Assembly (NCBI GenBank): GCA_902535185.1
Contig: CACAST010000009.1
Span: 1 to 40,129, forward strand
Length of the DNA stretch: 40,129 nucleotides
Reading direction: 5' to 3'
Source of the DNA: an uncultured Prochlorococcus sp.
GTDB taxonomy: Bacteria; Cyanobacteriota; Cyanobacteriia; PCC-6307; Cyanobiaceae
Position 1 is the first letter of the stretch. Each line of letters starts with the position of its first letter. Of this stretch, positions 6,670 through 14,383 are shown piece after piece. Position numbers and translations under genes: made by a program. The notes under the pieces were generated by a model. It saw only the letters and a list, made by a program, of their open reading frames with translations. It made no database searches and was not told the origin of the DNA.

Positions 6670-7996
6670 TCAGTTGAATAAAAAAAATCTTCGAAAAAAA
6701 AACTTAAAGAGAAAATCTTTTTTTGAACAAGGATTCACTTTCCTAGAATTTATTATTGTTGTTTCTCTTCTTTCAATTACTGCAAGACTAATAATTCCTT
6801 CCTTTAGAACTTCATTCAATAAATCAAAACAAAAAGAAGCTAGTTTAATTGTTAGTTCGATGATTAAATCTTCGCAATCTTTTTATGGAGTGTACGGATT
6901 TATGCCTAAAAATATAGGGCAATTATTTCGATTCGCAAATTTTCAAAAATGTATAGCTGATCAGGTACAAGAAAGAGGGAATATAGCTTGCAAAAATTCA
7001 TTGCCAACTAAAGTAGAAAAAGAAGATGAATTATATTACTCACCATCAGGGAATTATAAGATTGAATTAAAAATTGGTGATATAGAGAACGAAGGATCAA
7101 TGTTTCTCGTAAAAGCCAACCCAAATGGTGATTTATATTCAGAAGAAGGTAGTGCTGTCATAGGATGTTATAGCCCTATCAGCGGTATATCTCTCGTAAA
7201 AGAATATTCATCGAAAAAGTTTGATAGAGGCCCTAAGAATTACATAACTTGCGGAGCAGGAACGAAAATTGCTAGTGCCTTCTGCGAAATATATCCTAAT
7301 GATCCTACATGTTTTTGCGAACTTTATCCTGATGATCCTAAATGTATTAACCCCATAGATCCTAAACCTAAACCTAAACCTAAACCCAAACCTAAACCTA
7401 CTCCTACCCCTTTTTGTGAACTTTATCCTTATGATCCTATATGTTTTTGCGAACTTTATCCTGATGATCCTAAATGTATTAACCCCATAGATCCTAAACC
7501 TACTCCTCCTCCTTTTTGTGAACTTTATCCTGATGATCCTATATGTTTTTGTGAATTAAACCCTGATGATCCTAAATGTATTAACCCAATAGATCCCAAA
7601 CCTAAGCCTCCTTTTTGCGAACTTTATCCTGATGATCCTATATGTTTTTGTGAATTAAATCCTGATGATCCTAAATGTATTAACCCAATAGACCCCAAAC
7701 CAAATCCTACTCCTACGCCTACTCCTACTCCTACTCCTACTGCTACTGCTACTAATCCTAGCAATAAACCTAATACAAATTCATCAATCACTTCTAATCC
7801 TGAAGATAAAAATATTATTGAATCAACCAAAAAAATAAATAATAATAATTCATCGATAGAAATTACAAAAACAGAAACTATTGAGGAGATTAATTCAATA
7901 AATCAAAAACAAAAAATTAAAGAAAATAAAATTTCTAAATCTGAACTCAATGAAGATGAAGTTGATCTAGGACCTATTCCACCATGGATAAGATAA
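6656..7996 (+). CDS. Type IV pilin with Cys/Pro-rich CELYPDDP repeat tail
   Basis: The leader ends at QG, followed by FTFLEFIIVVSLLSITARLI with Glu at mature position 5, a standard class III signal. The head (to about residue 205) parallels the major pilin: KQKEAS, FQKCIADQVQERGN, YYSPSGNYKIEL, AVIGCYSP and a last Cys (YITC). The major pilin ends there, but this protein runs on about 240 residues. Four units of a Cys-pair module (FCELYPDDPxC twice, then INPIDPKP) contribute 16 cysteines, separated by PKP or PTP spacers, then a TPTPT stretch and a Ser/Asn/Lys-rich end closing with PPWIR. GTG start overlaps the upstream gene; an in-frame TTG at 6674 would give a 20-residue leader. Likely an alternative pilin exposing a long stiff, disulphide-bearing stalk. 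Confidence 0.88.
   Translation: MKLNNQLNKKNLRKKNLKRKSFFEQGFTFLEFIIVVSLLSITARLIIPSFRTSFNKSKQKEASLIVSSMIKSSQSFYGVYGFMPKNIGQLFRFANFQKCIADQVQERGNIACKNSLPTKVEKEDELYYSPSGNYKIELKIGDIENEGSMFLVKANPNGDLYSEEGSAVIGCYSPISGISLVKEYSSKKFDRGPKNYITCGAGTKIASAFCEIYPNDPTCFCELYPDDPKCINPIDPKPKPKPKPKPKPTPTPFCELYPYDPICFCELYPDDPKCINPIDPKPTPPPFCELYPDDPICFCELNPDDPKCINPIDPKPKPPFCELYPDDPICFCELNPDDPKCINPIDPKPNPTPTPTPTPTPTATATNPSNKPNTNSSITSNPEDKNIIESTKKINNNNSSIEITKTETIEEINSINQKQKIKENKISKSELNEDEVDLGPIPPWIR
7280..7755 (+). repeat. Imperfect tandem repeats coding CELYPDDPxC / INPIDPKP and TPTP
   Basis: Four units start at about 7280, 7412, 7514 and 7613 (spacing 132, 102 and 99 bases); the length differences come from the variable Pro-Lys or Pro-Thr spacer. 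The DNA of the units is nearly identical, including silent positions such as gatgatcctaaatgtatt, which implies recent duplication or gene-conversion-like homogenisation. Short cctaaa and cctact repeats inside the spacers add a second level of repetition. Confidence 0.95.
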
Positions 7997-8012
7997 AAAC
8001 TAAAGTTTTTTT
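7995..8012 (+). terminator. Weak terminator-like hairpin after tailed pilin
   Basis: AAAAAC-taaa-GTTTTTTT overlaps the pilin stop codon region: a six-base stem that is nearly all A/T, followed by T residues. It may end the 5845-6656 unit but the stem is weak. Confidence 0.25.
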
Positions 8013-8117
8013 AATTTATTCTCTGAGAAATTTTTTCATTACATTCATAGTAAATTTTAAAAATCTGTAGAGTCAAAAATAATAATGCTTAATCCCTAAA
8101 GCAATTATTCACAAAGA

Positions 8118-8639
8118 TTAATCTAAAAGAATATCATCTTCAGAAATTAAATTTGATGATTTACCACCCCACCAATCTAGCCAGCCAGGTAACAATCCTT
8201 CTGATGATTTCTCGCCAGTTTTCACATTAATAATTAATGAATAAATTATATTTTCACTATTGATATTTACCCTTGAAACCCTAAGTTGATTTCCACCAAA
8301 TTCAGGCGAACAATCTCCACCAAGACCGGTATAAGAGAAAGTAAATTTATTATTTTTAAAAATTCCTAAATTTATTTCATTCGCAGGCAAAGTATATTGT
8401 GGACTCATCTCATTATTTATTAGTCCTATCTGACACTCTTTAACTGCTTTCAATAAATGCTTTTCTGCAATCAAAACTTCTATAAACTCAACTGCTGGTC
8501 TAAAATTAGGAATTAATATGCTGGCGAGAATGCCAATAATAGAAGTAACAATAATAATTTCATTTATTGAATAACCAATTTGTTTAGAAGTAATTAACTT
8601 TCTTAATAAACTAATTTTTTGAAACCTCTTTATTCTCAC
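8118..8639 (-). CDS. Type IV pilin-like protein, divergent from major pilin
   Basis: GTG start; a basic leader of 22 residues ends at IG, then YSINEIIIVTSIIGILASILIPNF, with Glu at mature position 5, a normal pilin N-terminal helix. The globular part (about 130 residues) is not like the three head-sharing pilins; it has two cysteines (KECQ, GDCS) that could form one disulphide loop. A Trp-rich end GWLDWWGG precedes an acidic tail. It is transcribed away from the major pilin with 202 bases between starts, so the two could share a regulatory region. Likely a minor pilin; its exact role is unknown. Confidence 0.8.
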   Translation of the reverse strand: MRIKRFQKISLLRKLITSKQIGYSINEIIIVTSIIGILASILIPNFRPAVEFIEVLIAEKHLLKAVKECQIGLINNEMSPQYTLPANEINLGIFKNNKFTFSYTGLGGDCSPEFGGNQLRVSRVNINSENIIYSLIINVKTGEKSSEGLLPGWLDWWGGKSSNLISEDDILLD

Positions 8640-8787
8640 AATTAATAAAAGTTTGTTTGTTCAATTTTAGTAAATTTAAATTTTTAAGAAACTAAATTTT
8701 ACATAATTAAAATTAAGAAATTTGGACTATATTTTTCCTTTGGAGTTCATTTTTATACCTTTAAAAAGACCTTTATTAACTACTTAA

Positions 8788-8816
8788 TTGTCATGTTTTC
8801 AAAAATTAACTATTAT
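8788..8816 (+). promoter_or_regulatory. Candidate sigma-70-type promoter of the major pilin
   Basis: TTGTCA (8788-8793), a 17-base spacer and TATTAT (8811-8816): five of six matches to each consensus hexamer at ideal spacing. Transcription would start near 8823, leaving a leader of about 18 bases before the pilin ATG at 8842. This is the best two-part promoter I see in the window and fits a highly expressed structural gene. Confidence 0.55.
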
Positions 8817-8841
8817 TAAAAATAGATAATGTATTTTTTTA

Positions 8842-9489
8842 ATGGGAAAATCGTTTTTTGTAAGAGCCCTATCTCCAAAAATTAGGTTTGAAAAAATTAA
8901 AAACCTAACCTCATTAAATCAATTAAAGGATGAAGAAGGCTTTACACTTGTTGAACTTATTGTTGTAGTCATGATGATTGGAATTCTCTCATCAATTGCA
9001 ATCCCTCAATTTATGACTGCCGCAGATAAAGCAAAACAAAAAGAAGCTACTGGCATAGTCTCGGCTCTTGTTAAAGCTGCAACTGCTTATCAAACTGAAT
9101 ATGGTGTTTTACCTACAAATGCTGGTGAATTATCTGAATATGCAAAATTCCAAGAATGCTTTGCCGATGAAGTCGAAGATAGAGGTGGAGCTGCATGCAA
9201 GGTTGATGCTTCAGAAGCAAGTGTTGTTCGAGCAGTGGAGGAAGACGCTACTGATTTTTACACAACCTCAGGAAACTATTTGATTACATTTCAAACAACT
9301 ACAGGTACACCAGGCGACGTAAATAATCCTCCTCTTTTTCAGGTTTTAGCTAATCCCAATGGTAACCCTTACAGAGAGAATGGAAGTGCTGTTACAGGTT
9401 GTTATAACCCAGTGGCCGCTGTTTCAGAAGTTTATGAATTTACCGCAAAGCAAGCAGATAAAGGACAACAAGATTTTAGAGGATGCTAG
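8842..9489 (+). CDS. pilA: Major type IV pilin PilA
   Basis: The structural subunit of the pilus fibre. A 33-residue leader ends at EEG, followed by FTLVELIVVVMMIGILSSIAIPQF, a textbook class III signal with Glu at mature position 5. The mature protein is about 182 residues. Head landmarks shared with the two tailed pilins are KQKEAT, FQECFADEVEDRGG-AC, FYTTSGNYLI, AVTGCYNP and a terminal Cys (DFRGC) that is the last residue. Four cysteines could form two disulphides. It is called the major pilin because it is the compact, untailed form, has the best promoter, and heads the minor pilin genes that follow. It should be processed by PilD (24.0 kb) and polymerised by PilB/PilC. Confidence 0.92.
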   Translation: MGKSFFVRALSPKIRFEKIKNLTSLNQLKDEEGFTLVELIVVVMMIGILSSIAIPQFMTAADKAKQKEATGIVSALVKAATAYQTEYGVLPTNAGELSEYAKFQECFADEVEDRGGAACKVDASEASVVRAVEEDATDFYTTSGNYLITFQTTTGTPGDVNNPPLFQVLANPNGNPYRENGSAVTGCYNPVAAVSEVYEFTAKQADKGQQDFRGC

Positions 9490-9556
9490 TTATTTTCAGT
9501 TAAATTAAATTTAAACAAACTAGAAATAGGATATATTAGAACTCAATATTTGTAAT

Positions 9557-11683
9557 ATGAGTTTTTTCAAAAAAGAATTAAAAAATATCATTAGCGAAAA
9601 ACATAGAGGTTTTGCAATACCTCAAATACTTATATTAGGAATAGGAATTGCAGTAGGGGTTAGTGGCTTGATGGCCGCTTCTATTTTAGGACTAACTGGT
9701 TCAAAAATAACTAGGCAAGAACTATTAGCTAAATCATCTTCTTATTCTGGAATTACTAAACTAAGGGCTTTATTTAATGATAATTCAGAGGGTAGATTAT
9801 TTAATTATTTCTGGTTAGTAGATAACTGTTCAGAAAAAGCGGCAGAATGTGAATCTCTTAGTATTTCCGATCCCACCACTGAATATTGGGCTGATGATTA
9901 TTGGTGCGATGATGAAGAAAATTGTAATGGAAGGCAAAAAGCCCCTGTTTGTACTCCTTATGAGAATTTTTCTTGGATAGATGAAAAACAAATTGTTGAA
10001 AACTTTTTTAGAAATACAAATTATGTAGGTAACTCTCTTACTAATTCAAAAAGAGACTTTGACCAGGCATTCAATTTAATTTCTTCAAAATATATTGGCA
10101 CTGAAGAATCCGGTACTAATTCTATTTTAATAGAAGGTTTATCAATACCAAAAAATTCTAATGATATTTCAGGTTCTAATAAATTAAGAGTAAATATTCA
10201 AGTTAAAGGCGAAACATCAGAAGCAGGCTTTGGATTTTTCTCAGCTGGTGAAAATAATTCTGATAAAACAGATTCTCTTTTTATTGGAAATTTAAATATA
10301 TTACCTTTTAATAATGCTAAAGGTTCAATTATTTGGAGAATGAATATTGATGATATTAGTGAATGTCAAGATTTTCAGGAATTGGCTAAAGCAGAAAATG
10401 CATCATTACCTAGAAGAGGTAATGGGGGAATTTGGATTCAGCCTCTAAATTTACCCAAACAACCAAGATTAAAAAACGTTATTGATATCGGAAGCTTAAT
10501 TTGTACTCAAAAAAGATATGAGGAAAGTAATTCAAGTTGTAAATTAAGTGCCGGGAATTCTCCTCAAAAAACATTTAGAATTTATTCACTTTTTGCGAGG
10601 GGACCGGGTTCAAAATTTGAAATATCGACAACAGACGATTCAAAAGTAATTTTGGAAGTTATGGGAGATATTGATATCAGTAATGGAGGTACATTTTGTC
10701 ATAAAAATGGATCTGAAAATTGTGGTTCAGGAAAACCCGAAAATCTAACAATATTATTTAAGCAAAAAAATAAATCCAACCTTAATAAACTTGTTTGTAA
10801 TAGAGATGGTAATGATGGCGGAATAAAATTTAAAAATGATTATATATATACAGATATTGGGTATCCAATTGATAATAATCGGTTGCCAGGTAATAGCTTT
10901 CTAATTGATAAAACTGGAGAAAATCCCGACCAAAAGTTTGGGGCATTTATTTTTGGACCAAAAACAACTTTTATTTCCGCTAAACCAAAAAGCTCATGGA
11001 TCCAAGATAATAACTCTAATAATCCTAGTATGGTAGTCACTTCAAGAGGTTCTTATGGTTATATTTTAAGTAACGTGGGAGATACTGTAGAAAGTAACAT
11101 TACCAACTTAATATTAGATACCGATTTAACACTTATTCCATATGGAGGAAATCAGGAAAATGGTAATAATCTAGAAATAATTGGAATAGGTCAGAAAGTT
11201 GGTAATATTCCTACTGGGACATTATTTAATTCTTCAACAAATAATGTATTTTTAATTTTTGACAATTCAACCTCAAACTATCATTTAAGAAGTTTCAAGA
11301 CTTTAAATATTAATCGATTAAACAGTGCAAATTTTCAATATTCTTATCCAAGAGCATTCGCCATTCTAGATCCTAAAAATAGTATCAATGATATAAATCT
11401 TGGAAATAATTTAGATGAAAACTCATTAGCCAATAATTGGTTAAAGGCATTTGATATCAAAGTAAAACAAACAAATGAAAACTATTCAAGAAATTTTTCT
11501 GGGGCAGTTTGGGTAAAGAACATATGCTTTGATGATATGGGGGAAAAAACTTGGGAATTCTCAAAGAACTTTATAAATAAATTAGCCACTTGGCATGGTT
11601 CTAATTTCAATTGGGGAATAAAATATTATCGAGGCAAGTCAATTATTCTATGGGATACCTTAAGAGACTTTCAATCTAATTAA
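9557..11683 (+). CDS. Large PilX/GspK-like minor pilin
   Basis: A 708-residue protein whose N-terminus has a basic leader ending HRG, then FAIPQILILGIGIAVGVSG, a pilin-like helix carrying Gln rather than Glu at mature position 5. GspK and related tip pilins are large and lack Glu5, and this gene begins a K-I-H-J-like set, so a tip-initiating PilX/GspK role is likely (inference from family and order). The exported part starts with a Cys-rich stretch (NCSEKAAEC, WCDDEENCNG) and continues with long Asn/Ser/Gly-rich beta-prone sequence, possibly a beta-helix or jelly-roll adhesive domain. It abuts the next gene with no gap. Far longer than usual GspK (about 300 residues), so most of it is novel. 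Confidence 0.75.
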   Translation: MSFFKKELKNIISEKHRGFAIPQILILGIGIAVGVSGLMAASILGLTGSKITRQELLAKSSSYSGITKLRALFNDNSEGRLFNYFWLVDNCSEKAAECESLSISDPTTEYWADDYWCDDEENCNGRQKAPVCTPYENFSWIDEKQIVENFFRNTNYVGNSLTNSKRDFDQAFNLISSKYIGTEESGTNSILIEGLSIPKNSNDISGSNKLRVNIQVKGETSEAGFGFFSAGENNSDKTDSLFIGNLNILPFNNAKGSIIWRMNIDDISECQDFQELAKAENASLPRRGNGGIWIQPLNLPKQPRLKNVIDIGSLICTQKRYEESNSSCKLSAGNSPQKTFRIYSLFARGPGSKFEISTTDDSKVILEVMGDIDISNGGTFCHKNGSENCGSGKPENLTILFKQKNKSNLNKLVCNRDGNDGGIKFKNDYIYTDIGYPIDNNRLPGNSFLIDKTGENPDQKFGAFIFGPKTTFISAKPKSSWIQDNNSNNPSMVVTSRGSYGYILSNVGDTVESNITNLILDTDLTLIPYGGNQENGNNLEIIGIGQKVGNIPTGTLFNSSTNNVFLIFDNSTSNYHLRSFKTLNINRLNSANFQYSYPRAFAILDPKNSINDINLGNNLDENSLANNWLKAFDIKVKQTNENYSRNFSGAVWVKNICFDDMGEKTWEFSKNFINKLATWHGSNFNWGIKYYRGKSIILWDTLRDFQSN

Positions 11684-12256
11684 ATGAAAACAATAAAAAA
11701 TAAAAAAATTGTTTTTTTACAAAAAAATAGATTTAATAATGGTTTTGGTCTTGTTGATGCTATTTTGAGTCTATCTTTGCTTGCTGGAATAATTACATAT
11801 GGAGTATATTTTTCTTCTTTAAGACTAAGTACTGTGTACAATTCGAACCTTATTCGCTCAGTAAATAAAGAAATTGAAAGGGATATTGAAAGATTAAAGT
11901 TAGATTTATGGAGCTTATTTTATAATCAAAATGAAGGTAAATATGAATTATCTGATCTTGAATGCTCTGATTTAGCAGCAAATATAATTAATTTACCTAG
12001 TTGGAATACTCAATCAAATAAATCTGGAGAGATTAGCCAATCATGGAGACCAGGTGAAGAAAGAAGCAAAGTTTTTAGTGGAAATAAAGTTTTAATTACT
12101 CGAGAGCTTTCAATATCATCACCCTTAGATGATGAATCACTAAATAATTCTATTGGAACTCTCAATTATAGAGTTGAATGGGGAGTAGAAAATAAGCATT
12201 GGTTAAGTATTGATTTAGGTGCTGAAGCACATAGTTGGTGTAAACAAATAATTTAA
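11684..12256 (+). CDS. PilV/GspI-like minor pilin
   Basis: A 190-residue minor pilin. The leader ends NNG, then FGLVDAILSLSLLAGIITYGV. Mature position 5 is Asp instead of the near-universal Glu, a conservative but rare change. The spacing of the helix and the position in the operon (second, directly after the GspK-like gene with its ATG immediately following the stop) match the PilV/GspI slot. Two cysteines (LECSD, SWCK) may pair. The C-terminal half reads like a pilin beta-sheet (TLNYRVEWGVENKHWLSIDL). It likely takes part in the tip complex with the next two proteins. A ribosome site is not evident, consistent with translational coupling. Confidence 0.75.
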   Translation: MKTIKNKKIVFLQKNRFNNGFGLVDAILSLSLLAGIITYGVYFSSLRLSTVYNSNLIRSVNKEIERDIERLKLDLWSLFYNQNEGKYELSDLECSDLAANIINLPSWNTQSNKSGEISQSWRPGEERSKVFSGNKVLITRELSISSPLDDESLNNSIGTLNYRVEWGVENKHWLSIDLGAEAHSWCKQII

Positions 12257-12257
12257 A

Positions 12258-12863
12258 ATGAATTTAAAAATTTTCAAGCTAAAGATGGATAATAAATCCG
12301 CGGGTTTTACTCTTGTGGAATTAATAATTTCAATTGGAATGATGAGTGTTTTATCTGGATTAGTTCTACCCAGTTTTCTTAATTGGATAAGGACTGAAAA
12401 AGTAAATTCTTACACAAGAGAGCTAAAAGAATATTTTCGCGTTGTTAAACTTAATTCAAGGAGATGGGGATCAAGTTGTCAAATTAATATAAATTCATTA
12501 GCACATAATGGGGTTTTAAATGACAAAAATTATTATGGTTATGATGTTTCATGCAGTGGTCGACCCACAACTATAAATAATATGGCACCAGCATTAAATA
12601 ATTCCATTTTTCAAGTTGTAAATAAAGAATTTTTAATTACACCCAATGGAAGAATAAGTTCCGACCAATCAATCGTCATTGTGATTGGATCTAAGTACCA
12701 TACTGCTGGAGCTAAAATATTAAATTGTCTTGTTATACAATCTCCCACTGGCCATATACTAAAAGGAAAATTTTCTCACAGTGATTGGATCACAAATAAT
12801 ATGCTGGTAAGTCAAAAGGATAATAATAATATTCTAACTCCAGACAAATGCGAGTTTTCTTAA
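12258..12863 (+). CDS. FimT/GspH-like minor pilin
   Basis: A 201-residue minor pilin with a leader ending SAG and FTLVELIISIGMMSVLSGLVLPSF, Glu at mature position 5. The following helix (YTRELKEYFRVVKLNSRRWGSSCQI) resembles the FimT/GspH family, whose members have a long helix then a strand with a Cys after a basic motif. FimT proteins of some bacteria bind DNA during natural transformation; whether this one does cannot be told from sequence alone. Five other residues are Cys (DVSCSGR, LNCLV, DKCEF). An internal ATG at residue 10 would give a six-residue leader. It begins two bases after the previous stop. Confidence 0.8.
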   Translation: MNLKIFKLKMDNKSAGFTLVELIISIGMMSVLSGLVLPSFLNWIRTEKVNSYTRELKEYFRVVKLNSRRWGSSCQININSLAHNGVLNDKNYYGYDVSCSGRPTTINNMAPALNNSIFQVVNKEFLITPNGRISSDQSIVIVIGSKYHTAGAKILNCLVIQSPTGHILKGKFSHSDWITNNMLVSQKDNNNILTPDKCEFS

Positions 12864-12866
12864 GAA

Positions 12867-14357
12867 ATGAATAATAAAAAACCTTCAAAAAATGGATTTT
12901 CAATAATCGAACTTATAATAGCTGGTGCCATTTCAATTACAGCAATAGGAGTAGGGTTTTCTTTATTACAAATAGCACTCAAAGGAAACAAAATAGATGA
13001 GACTCAGATGGGTTTAAATGGAAGAATTAATGATACCTTGGACTTTATGTTGGATGAGGTAAAGGCAAGCAAAAGAATTATTGATAATGAGACAGAAATC
13101 TCGCAATATAATCAAAACTGCACTTTCCCTAAAGATAGTGAATTCCTCTTTGGTATAAATCTTCCAGATCAAGCTTTAGTCAAAAGTGATTATGATCCCA
13201 AGGGTGATCAGTTCAGCTTGAGTCAGGTTGAATGTCCTATAGTCTATTCATTAAGACCAAGCTTAAATAATGAAAAAAACCCTTTTTCTTTAATAAGATA
13301 TGGACCACAATACAATGAAAGTGGTTATTATATTTCGCCTTCATATATCCAGTTTCAAGAAACAACATTATTAGACGGAATAACTGAATCTACTAAATAT
13401 AAAAAAATCTCTTGTCCTGATGAATGGAGTGGCATTAAAACTATAAAAGGAATATCTTTCTGTGTAGACCAGTTCAAGAAGGCGATTGAAATTCAAATTG
13501 AGGCAACTGATTTTGAAAGAGGTATTAGAAGTAATGAAATAAGATCTATAGCATCTATAGGGGGATTTACTTCGATTCAAGATGAGAATCAATTAATCAT
13601 TAAATCTACAAACACTAATAATTTAGAGAATTCCCCTCTTTGTGTTGGTGGGCAATGTTGCTGGATGGGTATATGTCTCAAATCTAATAAAGTTACATAT
13701 ATTATTGACAATTCTTTTTTTATGAATGAAGGTTATCCCCACCCAAATGGTCTATTAGTTAATGGTAAGTGGCAAACAGTTGATGATCCTGAGTTCATTT
13801 CTCCAAGAATAAATGGAAAAAATTTATTTGAATATACAATTAATAGCCTTAAACAACATATAAATAAACTGCCCTCTGCTAATAGTCTCTCTGAAAATAA
13901 TAAAATATATATGCAAATTATTTCAAATAATAGCTCTTCTAATTATTTATTCGAAGATGGACCTCAAGAACTTAATACTGAAAATAAAATTGCTGCACTA
14001 AGTTTTTTAAATAACTTAACAGCAGAAGTAGAAGCAGCTATTGACCCTTGGGATGATGTTTGTAGATCTTTAGAATCAGAATATATTGGACAATTGATAA
14101 TATTAAGTGCTTGGAGACCTTCTACAATCACAGCATCATCAGTCCAACCATGTGTGGGTTTAGAAGAAGGAACATTTGAAGAAATTATTAATGATTACAA
14201 TCAATTAACGAGGAGCAAATCTGCTGTAGGAGCTTTAGTTATTGATGCCATATCTCTATATCATAATTTTTGTGAAGCCTCAAAAAATATTTTTGAAAAT
14301 GACTGGTTAGGATCAATTTCAAAAGGCGCTGAATCCTCTTGCATTCATATCAAATAA
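12867..14357 (+). CDS. PilW/GspJ-like minor pilin with VWA-like C-terminal domain
   Basis: Leader of ten residues ending KNG, then FSIIELIIAGAISITAIGVGF with Glu at mature position 5, followed by the long helix and beta region of the PilW/GspJ type to about residue 250. A Cys cluster CVGGQCCWMGIC (about 258-270) links to a second domain. That domain starts VTYIIDNSFFM (276-286), which sits where a von Willebrand A domain has its DxSxS metal site; here only D and the first S-like position remain. It continues with alternating strands and helices (IYMQIISNN, AALSFLNNLTAEVEAAI, QLIILSA, VGALVIDAISLY) typical of the VWA fold. Known tip proteins such as PilY1 use VWA domains in surface sensing; analogous function is inferred. 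It ends the minor pilin operon. Confidence 0.75.
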   Translation: MNNKKPSKNGFSIIELIIAGAISITAIGVGFSLLQIALKGNKIDETQMGLNGRINDTLDFMLDEVKASKRIIDNETEISQYNQNCTFPKDSEFLFGINLPDQALVKSDYDPKGDQFSLSQVECPIVYSLRPSLNNEKNPFSLIRYGPQYNESGYYISPSYIQFQETTLLDGITESTKYKKISCPDEWSGIKTIKGISFCVDQFKKAIEIQIEATDFERGIRSNEIRSIASIGGFTSIQDENQLIIKSTNTNNLENSPLCVGGQCCWMGICLKSNKVTYIIDNSFFMNEGYPHPNGLLVNGKWQTVDDPEFISPRINGKNLFEYTINSLKQHINKLPSANSLSENNKIYMQIISNNSSSNYLFEDGPQELNTENKIAALSFLNNLTAEVEAAIDPWDDVCRSLESEYIGQLIILSAWRPSTITASSVQPCVGLEEGTFEEIINDYNQLTRSKSAVGALVIDAISLYHNFCEASKNIFENDWLGSISKGAESSCIHIK

Positions 14358-14383
14358 ATTAAATAAGCATAGTTATTTAATTT
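14356..14383. terminator. Bidirectional AT-rich hairpin between convergent operons
   Basis: AAATTAAATAA-gcatag-TTATTTAATTT: a perfect eleven-base inverted repeat with a six-base loop, followed by a T-rich stretch on the plus strand and preceded by A residues that read as T on the minus strand. It overlaps the stop codons of the PilW-like gene and pilQ. It probably ends both operons; the stem has no G/C so it is only moderately stable. Confidence 0.45.

Noticed and set aside
7280-7755. CRISPR-like regular repeats
   Set aside because: Units are in frame with a pilin, vary in length, and lack unique spacers of uniform size; they are coding repeats.
7624-7830. ORF on the minus strand with Val/Gly repeats
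   Set aside because: It is the antisense shadow of the TPTPT and CELYPDDP repeat of the plus-strand pilin.
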